DNA from: Arcticimaribacter sp002477625
GTDB lineage: Bacteria > Bacteroidota > Bacteroidia > Flavobacteriales > Flavobacteriaceae
Length of the DNA: 64,000 nt
NCBI GenBank assembly: GCA_943846665.1
Contig: OX044358.1
Location: 1,488,001 to 1,552,000 of the forward strand
Reading direction: 5' to 3'
The notes below the pieces were generated by a model that saw nothing but the letters and a program-made list of their open reading frames with translations, ran no database searches and was not told the DNA's origin. Made by a program: the position numbers and the translations under genes. Below are positions 1 through 7,574 of this stretch, one piece after another; position 1 is the first letter of the stretch; the number at the start of each line of letters is the position of its first letter.

Positions 1-348
1 GTTCCTTTTGCAGTTATTGAAGATGTACCCTTGTTTCCTGGTTGTGAGCGTGTAGCCAAATCAGAAAGAAGAGCGTGTTTTCAAGATAAGATTAATAAGC
101 ACATCCGTAAAAATTTCCGTTACCCTGAAATTGCGCAAGAGATGGGAATTCAAGGAAGAGTTTATGTGAATTTTATCATTTCAAAAGACGGGAACATTAC
201 GAACGTAAGAATGCGTGGTCCCGATAAAAACTTAGAAAAAGAAGCAGCTCGAATCATTTCGAAACTTCCAAAAATGACACCTGGAAAACAAAGAGGGCGT
301 CCGGTACGTGTCCCTTTCAGTATTCCAATTACATTTAGATTAAACTAA
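1..348 (+). CDS. TonB C-terminal domain protein (5' end cut off)
   Basis: The reading frame is open from base 1, so the gene starts before the window; 115 C-terminal residues are visible. They match the TonB energy-transducer C-terminal domain: the run YPEIAQEMGIQGRVYVNF, then an FIISKDGNI turn and a closing PFSIPITFRLN strand. This domain contacts TonB boxes of outer-membrane receptors and passes on proton-motive-force energy. In Bacteroidota many such proteins have an unrelated N-terminal part, for example a peptidase M56 domain, that cannot be judged here. The gene ends just before a strong terminator, so it is the last gene of its transcript. The family call is firm; the partner receptor is unknown. 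Confidence 0.85.
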   Translation, partial: VPFAVIEDVPLFPGCERVAKSERRACFQDKINKHIRKNFRYPEIAQEMGIQGRVYVNFIISKDGNITNVRMRGPDKNLEKEAARIISKLPKMTPGKQRGRPVRVPFSIPITFRLN

Positions 349-370
349 AACAACGCTTGTTGTTTACCAA

Positions 371-397
371 AGCCCGAAGGAAACTTCGGGCTTTTTT
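371..397 (+). terminator. Intrinsic terminator after the TonB-like gene
   Basis: A 9-bp perfect stem (AGCCCGAAG / CTTCGGGCT) with a GAAA tetraloop is followed by a run of T. It separates the TonB-like gene from ctaB. Confidence 0.9.
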
Positions 398-448
398 GTG
401 CCTGATAATTTAGGTTTCCGTTTCTATGGTAAATAGGGGATTGTACAT

Positions 449-456
449 TATCTTTG
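449..456 (+). promoter_or_regulatory. TAnnTTTG -7 box before ctaB
   Basis: TATCTTTG fits the Bacteroidota -7 consensus TAnnTTTG and ends 9 nt before the ATG at 466. The TTG inside this box could be taken for a start codon at 454, but it would then be part of the promoter. I see no clear -33 TTG at the usual distance. Confidence 0.5.
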
Positions 457-465
457 CCCAAGATT

Positions 466-1377
466 ATGGATGTAGAAAAAATTCGTTTACAAACCCCAAA
501 AGAGTCTGCTTTTTCGCTCTTCATGGACGACTTTAAGCAGTTGACAAAAGTGCGCCTAGCGGTAAGCGTCGTTTTTTCTTCTGTAGCAGGTTATTTTTTA
601 GCTGCCGATACTCCTGTTCTTATCGATGTTATTCTCTTAGCCTTTGGTGGATATTTTATGGTAGGTGCATCGAATGCGTTCAATCAAGTCTTAGAAAAAG
701 ACCTCGATGCGTTGATGGATCGAACCAAAAACAGGCCATTACCTTCAGGGAGAATGTCGGTTCAGTCCGCTATGTCGATTGCTCTTATTCTAACCGTTTT
801 GGGCTTATTGGTTTTGTATACCATCAACACGCGTACAGCCTTGTTTGGCGGAATTTCAATCTTCTTATATGTTTGTGTGTATACGCCACTCAAGACAAGA
901 ACTCCTTTGGCAGTTTTTGTAGGGGCTTTTCCCGGGGCCATCCCCTTTATGCTTGGATGGGTTGCCTATTCAAATCATTTTGGAATCGAACCTGGGGTAT
1001 TGTTTATGATACAATTTTTTTGGCAATTCCCTCACTTTTGGGCTATTGGATGGATGCTAGATGATGATTATAAACGCGCAGGCTTTAAGATGCTTCCCTC
1101 TGGACATCCAGACAATGCTACTGCTTTTCAAATTGTGTTTTATACCCTTTGGATGCTTGTAATCTCTTTGCTTCCAGCGACTGCCCATACGGGTAGTTTC
1201 AATTTAAGTAGTATTGGAGCGGTCGTAGTTGGAATTCTGGGTCTAATTATGCTCTATTTTGCACTCCAATTGATGATTGAGAAAACAAATGAAGCAGCAA
1301 GAAAATTGATGTTTTCTAGTGTAGGCTATATCACACTGGTTCAAATTATATATGTTATTGATAAAATGATCGCTTAA
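466..1377 (+). CDS. ctaB: Protoheme IX farnesyltransferase (haem O synthase)
   Basis: UbiA-family prenyltransferase of the inner membrane that adds a farnesyl group to haem B, giving haem O for haem-copper oxidases. The 303 residues are hydrophobic throughout, with about eight or nine membrane segments. The first Asp-rich motif runs NQVLEKDLDALMDRTKNRPL (residues 73-92). The second conserved region includes YTPLKTRTP (139-147) and DDDYKRAGFKM (199-209). Length is normal for CtaB/CyoE. I start at ATG 466 rather than an in-frame TTG at 454, because the latter lies in a -7 promoter box. It stops one base before the first subunit III gene and so heads the oxidase-assembly operon. Confidence 0.93.
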   Translation: MDVEKIRLQTPKESAFSLFMDDFKQLTKVRLAVSVVFSSVAGYFLAADTPVLIDVILLAFGGYFMVGASNAFNQVLEKDLDALMDRTKNRPLPSGRMSVQSAMSIALILTVLGLLVLYTINTRTALFGGISIFLYVCVYTPLKTRTPLAVFVGAFPGAIPFMLGWVAYSNHFGIEPGVLFMIQFFWQFPHFWAIGWMLDDDYKRAGFKMLPSGHPDNATAFQIVFYTLWMLVISLLPATAHTGSFNLSSIGAVVVGILGLIMLYFALQLMIEKTNEAARKLMFSSVGYITLVQIIYVIDKMIA

Positions 1378-1378
1378 A

Positions 1379-1951
1379 ATGGAAAAAACAGCAGTAGATA
1401 AGAATGCTCGAGCAAAAAAAATGATGCTCTGGTTTGGGATGATTAGTATGACGATGACTTTCGCAGGTTTGACCAGTGCTTATGTAGTGAGTAGTAGTCG
1501 AGCTGACTGGCTGACCTCCTTTGAATTACCAACAGTATTTTTGTACAGTACGATTCTTATTTTTCTGAGCAGTATTACCTTTTTCCTAGGTAAAAAGGCT
1601 TTGAATCAGGGGAATGTATTATTACAAAAAACCTTTCTTTGGGCAACACTAGGTCTGACACTCTTGTTTGTTTATTTTCAGTTCACAGGATTTTCACAAA
1701 TCATAGAACAAGGCTATTACTTTACTGGAGCAGCAAGTTCAATCACGACCTCGTTTCTTTATGTACTTGTTCTCCTCCATCTTGCCCATGTTTTTGGAGG
1801 AATGATTGTTCTGATGGTTGTTCTTTTTCAAACCTATAATAATGCATATACACCACAGGATAAATTGGGCTATGAATTAGCGGAGTTGTTTTGGCATTTT
1901 CTCGATTTTTTATGGATTTATTTATACGTTTTCGTGAGTGTGTATAGTTAA
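1379..1951 (+). CDS. Cytochrome c oxidase subunit III (short form)
   Basis: A 190-residue membrane protein with five predicted transmembrane helices, typical of the five-helix bacterial subunit III of haem-copper oxidases. Diagnostic regions are the N-terminal MMLWFGMISMTMTF helix, a central LHLAHVFGGM segment and the C-terminal ELFWHFLDFLWIYLY helix. Subunit III stabilises the catalytic subunit I. It begins one base after the ctaB stop and is followed by a longer paralogue. Subunits I and II are not in this window and must be encoded elsewhere. I am sure of the family; which terminal oxidase it serves cannot be read from the sequence. Confidence 0.9.
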   Translation: MEKTAVDKNARAKKMMLWFGMISMTMTFAGLTSAYVVSSSRADWLTSFELPTVFLYSTILIFLSSITFFLGKKALNQGNVLLQKTFLWATLGLTLLFVYFQFTGFSQIIEQGYYFTGAASSITTSFLYVLVLLHLAHVFGGMIVLMVVLFQTYNNAYTPQDKLGYELAELFWHFLDFLWIYLYVFVSVYS

Positions 1952-1993
1952 AAAAAATACTATTTTTGTAAAATTAAAATTTGACACTTTTAT

Positions 1994-2974
1994 ATGGAAG
2001 TTACAGCAAACAATACAATAGACGAAACCAATGTTTGGGGTGGAGGTAATAAACCTCTAAAAGCGAGTTATGGGAAATTGATGATGTGGTTTTTCATTGT
2101 TTCTGATGCTTTAACTTTTACAGGCTTCTTAGTAGCCTATGGTTTTTCTAGATTTAAAAACATCGATTCTTGGCCAATTGCCGATGAAGTATTTACTCAC
2201 TTCCCATTTTTACATGGAGTTGATGCTCCAATGTATTACGTAGCTTTAATGACTTTTGTCTTAATTTTCTCATCTGTAACGATGGTATTGGCAGTAGATG
2301 CAGGGCACCACATGAATAAAGCGAAAGTGACCTTTTATATGCTACTCACAATCATTGGTGGAGCAATATTCGTTGGATCACAAGCTTGGGAATGGAAAAA
2401 CTTCATCAAAGGCGAATACGGAGCTCTTGAAACTAAAGGCGGTCAAATCCTTCAGTTTATGGACGCTGAAACAGGGAAGCGTGTTGCTTTAGAAGCTTTC
2501 GCTGCTAATATTGACTCACCCAGAGATACGCACCAAGATAGTAACGGGATTTGGTTCCTTGGAGAATCTTCATTGCCAAGTTATAGCCTAGAAGAAGTAG
2601 CAGCGGGATTTGTTGCCAATGAAAGTTTAGTCGTTAAAAGTGAAAAAATAGATGAAACGGGTCATAAGATTATTCTTTCGAGAGAAGAATCTTTATTGAA
2701 AATAAAGGAAGCAGTCAATGTTGTTGAAGGAGCAAACCTCGTTCACAATGAATACGGAAACCGTTTGTTTGCCGATTTCTTTTTCTTCATTACCGGATTT
2801 CACGGATTTCACGTCCTCTCGGGAGTTGTCATCAACATCATTATTTTCTTTAATGTGATCATGGGGACTTATGAAAAAAGAGGGCACTATGAAATGGTTG
2901 AAAAAGTTGGACTATACTGGCACTTTGTAGATTTAGTTTGGGTATTTGTATTCACGTTCTTCTATTTAGTTTAA
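1994..2974 (+). CDS. Cytochrome c oxidase subunit III (long form with loop insertion)
   Basis: Second subunit III paralogue, 326 residues. It shares the MMWFFIVSDALTFTGFL opening helix and the YWHFVDLVWVFVFTFFYLV closing helix with its upstream neighbour. It differs by about 115 extra, mostly charged residues (roughly 130-245) between membrane helices, probably a loop outside the membrane. The conserved FHGFHVLSG segment follows the insertion. A TATTTTTG box at 1961-1968 could be an extra promoter in the 42-bp gap, but A/T-rich matches are easy to find by chance. A pair of subunit III genes followed by subunit IV is common in flavobacterial oxidase clusters. Confidence 0.9.
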   Translation: MEVTANNTIDETNVWGGGNKPLKASYGKLMMWFFIVSDALTFTGFLVAYGFSRFKNIDSWPIADEVFTHFPFLHGVDAPMYYVALMTFVLIFSSVTMVLAVDAGHHMNKAKVTFYMLLTIIGGAIFVGSQAWEWKNFIKGEYGALETKGGQILQFMDAETGKRVALEAFAANIDSPRDTHQDSNGIWFLGESSLPSYSLEEVAAGFVANESLVVKSEKIDETGHKIILSREESLLKIKEAVNVVEGANLVHNEYGNRLFADFFFFITGFHGFHVLSGVVINIIIFFNVIMGTYEKRGHYEMVEKVGLYWHFVDLVWVFVFTFFYLV

Positions 2975-2994
2975 TTAATTATAAAATATACATC

Positions 2995-3378
2995 ATGGCA
3001 CACGATACAGAAAACTTAGCCATCTTCAGAGGATTATTAAAATTCAAATCAAACGTTCAGAAAATATGGGGCGTTTTGATTTTCCTATCCATCGTTACAA
3101 CGGTCGAGGTTATACTGGGTATTGTAAAACCTGAAAGCCTTATGGGAATGTTTTTAGGGATGAAAATATTAAACTGGATTTTCATCATTCTAACAATTGT
3201 TAAAGCCTACTATATCGCTTGGGATTTTATGCACATTCGAGATGAAAAGGGCGGCCTAAAAGGATCCATTGTTTTGCCTTTAGTTGTACTTATTCCTTAT
3301 CTATGCTTCATCCTTTTGTTAGAAGCAGATTATATTTTTGAGGTTATGCGTACCGGTTTTGTTAGTTGGAATTTCTAA
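2995..3378 (+). CDS. Cytochrome c oxidase subunit IV family protein
   Basis: A 127-residue protein with three membrane helices that resembles the prokaryotic subunit IV (CyoD/COX4_pro) group. A short polar N-terminus (MAHDTENLAIF) is followed by helices near residues 26-46, 55-80 and 90-115. The WDFMHIRDEKGGL loop between helices 2 and 3 is characteristic. It is a small accessory subunit of quinol or cytochrome oxidases. I use the ATG at 2995; the frame is open further upstream, but an earlier start would run into the subunit III gene. It belongs to the same operon, with 20 bp to the upstream stop and 8 bp to the next start. Confidence 0.85.
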   Translation: MAHDTENLAIFRGLLKFKSNVQKIWGVLIFLSIVTTVEVILGIVKPESLMGMFLGMKILNWIFIILTIVKAYYIAWDFMHIRDEKGGLKGSIVLPLVVLIPYLCFILLLEADYIFEVMRTGFVSWNF

Positions 3379-3386
3379 AATAAAAA

Positions 3387-4052
3387 ATGAATAATAACGC
3401 ATTTAAAAAGTATGTCGTACTCGGAATACTCTTTGTATTTCCAATCGTTATTTATTTGTTTTTTGCTTCGGGCATCAATAATTTTGCAAAGCTACCGATA
3501 CTTACCAAGAACCTTCCTGAAATAAATTCTTGGAAAACCCTCCGTGGTGATCCTGTTCAATTTCAAGACCGTATTACCGTAATCGGTTTTTGGGGGAATG
3601 ACCTTGAGAGTAAAAAGAGTGATGCTTTCAACTTAAATCAGAAGATATACAAACGCTTTTATGAATTCAAAGATTTTCAATTCGTAGTTGCTGTTGAAGA
3701 CGGATATCAAGAAGAAATTGCGAAGGTTATCTCAGAATTAGAAGAAGGAGTCGGAACCGACATGGTGAAGTGGAACTTTATTTTTGGTACTGCTGAACAA
3801 ATTCAGACCCTATTTTCGAGCCTTAAAAGTGATATCAATCTATCTCCTAAAGAAAGTACCTCAACTGTTTTTATCGTCGACAGAGAAGCTAATTTACGTG
3901 GACGTGACGACGATGAAGATGTAGGAACCCTTTTCGGGTACGATGCTTCGTCTGTTGCTTCACTGAATAATAAAATGACTGATGATGTGAAAGTCATCCT
4001 TGCAGAATATCGTTTAGCCCTCAAAAAAAACAATGTCAACAGGAAAAAGTAA
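3387..4052 (+). CDS. Membrane-anchored thioredoxin-fold-like protein, probable degenerate SCO relative
   Basis: No firm family assignment. The 221-residue protein has one N-terminal membrane anchor (about residues 9-27) and a soluble domain outside the membrane. Its layout parallels the SCO protein encoded next: TVIGFWG against VYVVEFFF, VKWNFIFGT against VSWNFLTGP, and VFIVDREANLRGRDDDED against FALIDKKGFIRSRQDDYG. It has no cysteine, so the copper-binding CxxxC is missing, and the metal-binding histidine is not evident. I infer a degenerate SCO-like domain that may hold or support the true SCO protein in oxidase assembly. Position between subunit IV and sco supports an assembly role. A remote structural match would be needed to settle this. 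Confidence 0.6.
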   Translation: MNNNAFKKYVVLGILFVFPIVIYLFFASGINNFAKLPILTKNLPEINSWKTLRGDPVQFQDRITVIGFWGNDLESKKSDAFNLNQKIYKRFYEFKDFQFVVAVEDGYQEEIAKVISELEEGVGTDMVKWNFIFGTAEQIQTLFSSLKSDINLSPKESTSTVFIVDREANLRGRDDDEDVGTLFGYDASSVASLNNKMTDDVKVILAEYRLALKKNNVNRKK

Positions 4053-4106
4053 ACTAGAGTTATTCTAGTGTGTTAACAATTAGGTGGATAATAACTACAT
4101 TTACAC

Positions 4107-4811
4107 ATGAAGAAATCTTCTTACATCGGACTTGCAATCATCATACTCGTATTTGCAATCATTGTTGTCCCTAAAATCATTGATCGACTCACAAACAATG
4201 CAACCGTCGATAGTAGCCGCTCCATAAAGCCGGGCTTTAAAGCTTTAGATTTCATTAAGATCAATGGAGAATCGAAGCAGGTGCCTGAGTTTTTATTCTT
4301 GAATCAAGACAGTATATACGTATCCAATGAGGATTATTTAGGGAAGGTTTATGTTGTTGAATTCTTTTTTACAAGCTGCCCATCCATTTGTCCGATCATG
4401 AATAAAAACATGAAAACCTTACATGATGCCTTTGGGAATCAAGAGAATTTTGGCATTGCTTCCTTCACCATAGATCCGGATCACGATACGCCGTCTGTAT
4501 TAAAAAAGTATGCCGAAAGCTATGTTGGTTCAGAAGTTTCCTGGAATTTCCTAACAGGACCAAAATCCAGCGTATATGATTTGGCAAACAAAGGATTCAA
4601 TATATTTGCCGAAATAAACCCTGCAGTCGCTGGGGGATTTGAACATCAGGGCTATTTTGCATTAATCGACAAAAAAGGCTTTATTCGGTCTCGACAAGAC
4701 GATTATGGAAACCCAATTGTGTATTATTCTGGATTAGACCAAGAAGATGTAGAAGAACAAGGAGTTGATATGCTTCTAGAAGATATAGATCTTTTACTTA
4801 ACGAATATTAA
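4107..4811 (+). CDS. SCO1/SenC-family copper chaperone
   Basis: Periplasm-facing thioredoxin-fold protein that delivers copper to, or keeps reduced, the CuA centre of cytochrome oxidase. A single N-terminal anchor (residues 7-24) precedes the SCO domain. The copper-binding CPSIC motif has C91 and C95, and the third ligand is probably H180 in GGFEHQGYF. The conserved TIDPDHDTP stretch lies at 121-129. The length of 234 residues is normal. A 54-bp gap separates it from the cysteine-less relative upstream, and a DUF420 gene follows after 5 bp. TACATTTA shortly before the start could be a weak internal promoter. Confidence 0.92.
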   Translation: MKKSSYIGLAIIILVFAIIVVPKIIDRLTNNATVDSSRSIKPGFKALDFIKINGESKQVPEFLFLNQDSIYVSNEDYLGKVYVVEFFFTSCPSICPIMNKNMKTLHDAFGNQENFGIASFTIDPDHDTPSVLKKYAESYVGSEVSWNFLTGPKSSVYDLANKGFNIFAEINPAVAGGFEHQGYFALIDKKGFIRSRQDDYGNPIVYYSGLDQEDVEEQGVDMLLEDIDLLLNEY

Positions 4812-4816
4812 TTATT

Positions 4817-5344
4817 ATGAATGCAAGTAAATCTACCTTAAAGTATAAAAACTGGATCATTGTAGTGTCAATAACTATTCCCGTTGTAGTCGCTTTTCTT
4901 TTTCGAATTCGATTAGAGAATGTTCAATCACTATCATTTCTTCCTCCAATCTACGCAGCAGTCAATGGCTATACGGCAATCATATTATTAGTAGCGCTAT
5001 GGGCAATTAAAAACCGTAAAATTAATTTGCATGAGCAATTGATGAAAACGGCGATTGGTCTTTCATTAGCTTTTTTGGTTATGTATGTTGCTTATCACCT
5101 TACATCTGATCCTACCCCTTTTGGAGGAGAAGGTGTTGTAAAAATAGTGTATTACACCATCCTGATTTCACATATTTTATTATCGATTATAATCATACCC
5201 TTGGTTTTGGTCACATTTGTTCGTGGAATTTCTCAACAATTCACAGAGCACAGAAAAATAGCTAGAATTACATTTCCTATTTGGCTTTATGTTACCGTTA
5301 CTGGGGTTATAGTTTATTATATGATTTCTCCATATTACGTTTAA
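4817..5344 (+). CDS. DUF420 membrane protein (CtaM/YozB-like)
   Basis: A 175-residue protein with about five transmembrane helices that matches the DUF420 family. The most telling parts are LHEQLMKTA after helix 2, YVAYHLTSDPTPFGG before helix 4, and the C-terminal EHRKIARITFPIWLYVTVTGV followed by a final helix. Firmicute members called CtaM/YozB are needed for maturation of aa3-type oxidases, to my knowledge. Here it sits 5 bp after the SCO gene, which fits an oxidase-assembly role. Several conserved histidines could bind haem or metal, but this is inference. Confidence 0.8.
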   Translation: MNASKSTLKYKNWIIVVSITIPVVVAFLFRIRLENVQSLSFLPPIYAAVNGYTAIILLVALWAIKNRKINLHEQLMKTAIGLSLAFLVMYVAYHLTSDPTPFGGEGVVKIVYYTILISHILLSIIIIPLVLVTFVRGISQQFTEHRKIARITFPIWLYVTVTGVIVYYMISPYYV

Positions 5345-5354
5345 TTGTTTTTAA

Positions 5355-5567
5355 ATGAAAAATACAGTACTTCTTACATTAGCTCTTTTCTTCCTTGGTT
5401 CTATTGATGTAGAAGCGCAATGTTCTATGTGTAGAGCCGTACTTGAATCGGAAGAAGGACAGCAAACGGCTAAAGGGATCAACAACGGAATTGTATACCT
5501 AATGGCCATTCCCTATGTCTTGGTTGGAGCCGTCGGAGTCGCAGTATTTCGTATGCTGAAAAAATAA
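5355..5567 (+). CDS. Small secreted/membrane protein with CxxC motif
   Basis: A 70-residue protein with a signal peptide (about residues 1-21, cleaved after VEA or EAQ), a mature N-terminus carrying CSMCRAVLESEEG, and one C-terminal transmembrane helix (about 45-66). The CxxC would sit at the outer face of the inner membrane, suitable for metal binding or thiol chemistry. It is the last gene of the oxidase-assembly run, 10 bp after the DUF420 gene. I know similar short proteins in this position in other Bacteroidota, but no function. The signal peptide and gene context argue that it is real despite its size. Confidence 0.75.
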   Translation: MKNTVLLTLALFFLGSIDVEAQCSMCRAVLESEEGQQTAKGINNGIVYLMAIPYVLVGAVGVAVFRMLKK

Positions 5568-5650
5568 TTTGTTTATTATTGTAACAAATTCCTTTTTTGA
5601 TCGTCTTATTGTCAAGATTCATTTCCAAAAGACATAATATTCCAAATTTC

Positions 5651-6352
5651 ATGATACAAATAAATAACCTTCACAAGTCTTATAAAATGGGAAGTTCTTC
5701 GCTCCATGTACTCAAGGGCATCGACTTTGCTGTTGAAAAAGGCGAACTAGTGGCCATAATGGGTTCTTCGGGATCTGGAAAATCTACACTCCTCAATATT
5801 CTGGGTATGTTGGATGTTCTTGACGAAGGCTCCTACACCCTAGACGATGTACTTATTAAAGATTTAGACGAAACCAAGGCGGCTAAATACCGGAATAAAT
5901 TTTTAGGATTTGTTTTCCAATCGTTTAATCTGATTAATTATAAAACAGCTGCAGAAAACGTATCCCTCCCGTTATACTACCAAGGAGTAGGCCGTAAGGA
6001 GCGACAAGAGCAGGCAATTAAATACCTTACCATGGTTGGTCTAGCCGATTGGGCTACACATTTACCTAGCGAGCTTTCTGGAGGTCAAAAACAACGGGTT
6101 GCAATTGCACGCGCTATGGCATCTCGACCTAAAGTACTCTTGGCTGATGAGCCTACAGGAGCCTTAGACACCACAACTTCGTATGAAGTAATGGACTTGA
6201 TCCAAAAAATAAATCAAGAAGGAAACACCATCTTAGTGGTTACCCACGAAGAGGATATTGCAAAAATGTGTAAGCGCATAGTGAAACTTAAAGACGGTGT
6301 TATTGTTGAAGATGTAAAAGTAAAACAAGTTTTAGCTGCTGATTATGTTTAA
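5651..6352 (+). CDS. ABC transporter ATPase (MacB/LolD type)
   Basis: A 233-residue nucleotide-binding subunit. Walker A is GSSGSGKST (38-46), the signature LSGGQKQR (142-149), Walker B VLLADEP (162-168), followed by the D-loop ALD and an H-loop in VTHEED. The spacing and sequence are those of the MacB/LolD group, which drives mechanotransmission-type export rather than classical translocation. I use ATG 5651; an in-frame TTG at 5597 would add 18 residues not found in the family. The stop overlaps the next start by 8 bp, so translation is probably coupled to the first permease. With the following four genes it forms a tripartite export system. Confidence 0.92.
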   Translation: MIQINNLHKSYKMGSSSLHVLKGIDFAVEKGELVAIMGSSGSGKSTLLNILGMLDVLDEGSYTLDDVLIKDLDETKAAKYRNKFLGFVFQSFNLINYKTAAENVSLPLYYQGVGRKERQEQAIKYLTMVGLADWATHLPSELSGGQKQRVAIARAMASRPKVLLADEPTGALDTTTSYEVMDLIQKINQEGNTILVVTHEEDIAKMCKRIVKLKDGVIVEDVKVKQVLAADYV

Positions 6353-7574
6353 CAGAGATCGTTGGCAAGAAATATTCGAAACCATTCGAAAGAATAAACT
6401 GAGAACCTTTCTCTCGGGTTTTACTGTTGCTCTAGGAATTTTTATTTTTATAATTCTTTTTGGCTTTGGTAATGGACTTAAAAACCAATTCCAAGAGTAT
6501 TTCTTGGACGATGCAACCAATACCATCTTCTTGTTTCCTGGAAAAACTTCCAAGCCTTACAATGGATTTAAATCCAATCGTAATATAGAATTCAAGAATG
6601 ATGATATAGCTGATATCAAAGAGCAATTCCCCTTTTTCTTAGAATACATTACGCCTAGAATTTCTAGAGCAGCGGTTGTTAAATATAAAAATGAGTTTGA
6701 CAACTATTCTACTCGAGCTGTAGGTCCTGCACATCAGTTTGCCGAAAAAACAATCATGATGAAGGGGCGTTTTATCAACGAAAGCGATATTACGGACAAA
6801 TCAAAATACGCCGTTATCGGACGCTTGGTTGCTCGAGATTTATTCAAGCAAGAAAACCCCTTAGGGAAATTCATTGATGTTGGGAATAGTGTTTTTAAAG
6901 TGATCGGTGTTTTTCAAGACGATGGAGGTGACCGAGAAGAGCGTTATATTTACATCCCCTATACCACAAGACAATTACTCGAAAAAAGTAATGATAAGGT
7001 TGATCAAATCATCCTAGCGTTTAAACCTCAAATAGGGCATTCGGGTTCTGTTGTGTTTGAACGAAAATTACGGGAGTTTTTGAAAAAGAAAAAGTCGATT
7101 GCACCAGACGACCCCAATGGTATCTACATTAGAAACGTAGCCGATCAATTGAAACAGAACCAACAGTTTGCAAATGTACTTCAACTGATTGTGACCTTTG
7201 TAGGCCTCGGTACTTTGATTGCCGGGATCATAGGAATTTCGAACATTATGGTTTTTGTTGTAAAAGAGCGCACCAAAGAATTGGGGATCCGAAAGGCATT
7301 GGGCGCTACACCAAGATCGGTAATTCAAATGATTCTTCAGGAGTCTATTTTCATCACTACAATCTCAGGTTTTGTAGGCCTACTGATTGGAGTTTTTGTA
7401 TTGCAATCGATTGGTGAAACCCTGAAAGATTATTTCATTAAAAATCCATATATAGATACTACTACTGCATTATTTGCCACCGTAATCCTTATTATTTTTG
7501 GCGGTATTGCAGGTTATATACCAGCCAAACGTGCTGCGCGAATTAAACCCATAGTTGCCCTTAGAGATGAATAG
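6345..7574 (+). CDS. MacB-like ABC transporter permease 1
   Basis: A 409-residue FtsX/MacB-type permease: one N-terminal helix (about 20-42), a large periplasmic domain (about 45-270), then three C-terminal helices. The conserved VKERTKELGIRKALGATP coupling motif lies after helix 2, and AKRAARIKPIVALRDE ends the protein. Such permeases carry no ATPase domain themselves and pair with the ATPase encoded just upstream. It is about the same length as the next gene and clearly paralogous, so the transporter is probably a heterodimer. The stop overlaps the start of permease 2 by 8 bp. Confidence 0.9.
   Translation: MFNRDRWQEIFETIRKNKLRTFLSGFTVALGIFIFIILFGFGNGLKNQFQEYFLDDATNTIFLFPGKTSKPYNGFKSNRNIEFKNDDIADIKEQFPFFLEYITPRISRAAVVKYKNEFDNYSTRAVGPAHQFAEKTIMMKGRFINESDITDKSKYAVIGRLVARDLFKQENPLGKFIDVGNSVFKVIGVFQDDGGDREERYIYIPYTTRQLLEKSNDKVDQIILAFKPQIGHSGSVVFERKLREFLKKKKSIAPDDPNGIYIRNVADQLKQNQQFANVLQLIVTFVGLGTLIAGIIGISNIMVFVVKERTKELGIRKALGATPRSVIQMILQESIFITTISGFVGLLIGVFVLQSIGETLKDYFIKNPYIDTTTALFATVILIIFGGIAGYIPAKRAARIKPIVALRDE

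Noticed and set aside
454..465. TTG start for ctaB giving four extra residues
   Set aside because: The TTG is part of the TATCTTTG promoter box, and ATG 466 gives a normal protein.
2938..2994. Upstream start for the subunit IV gene
   Set aside because: It would overlap the end of subunit III; ATG 2995 is well placed.
5597..5650. TTG start for the MacB-like ATPase
   Set aside because: The added 18 residues have no family counterpart; ATG 5651 begins exactly at the ABC domain.
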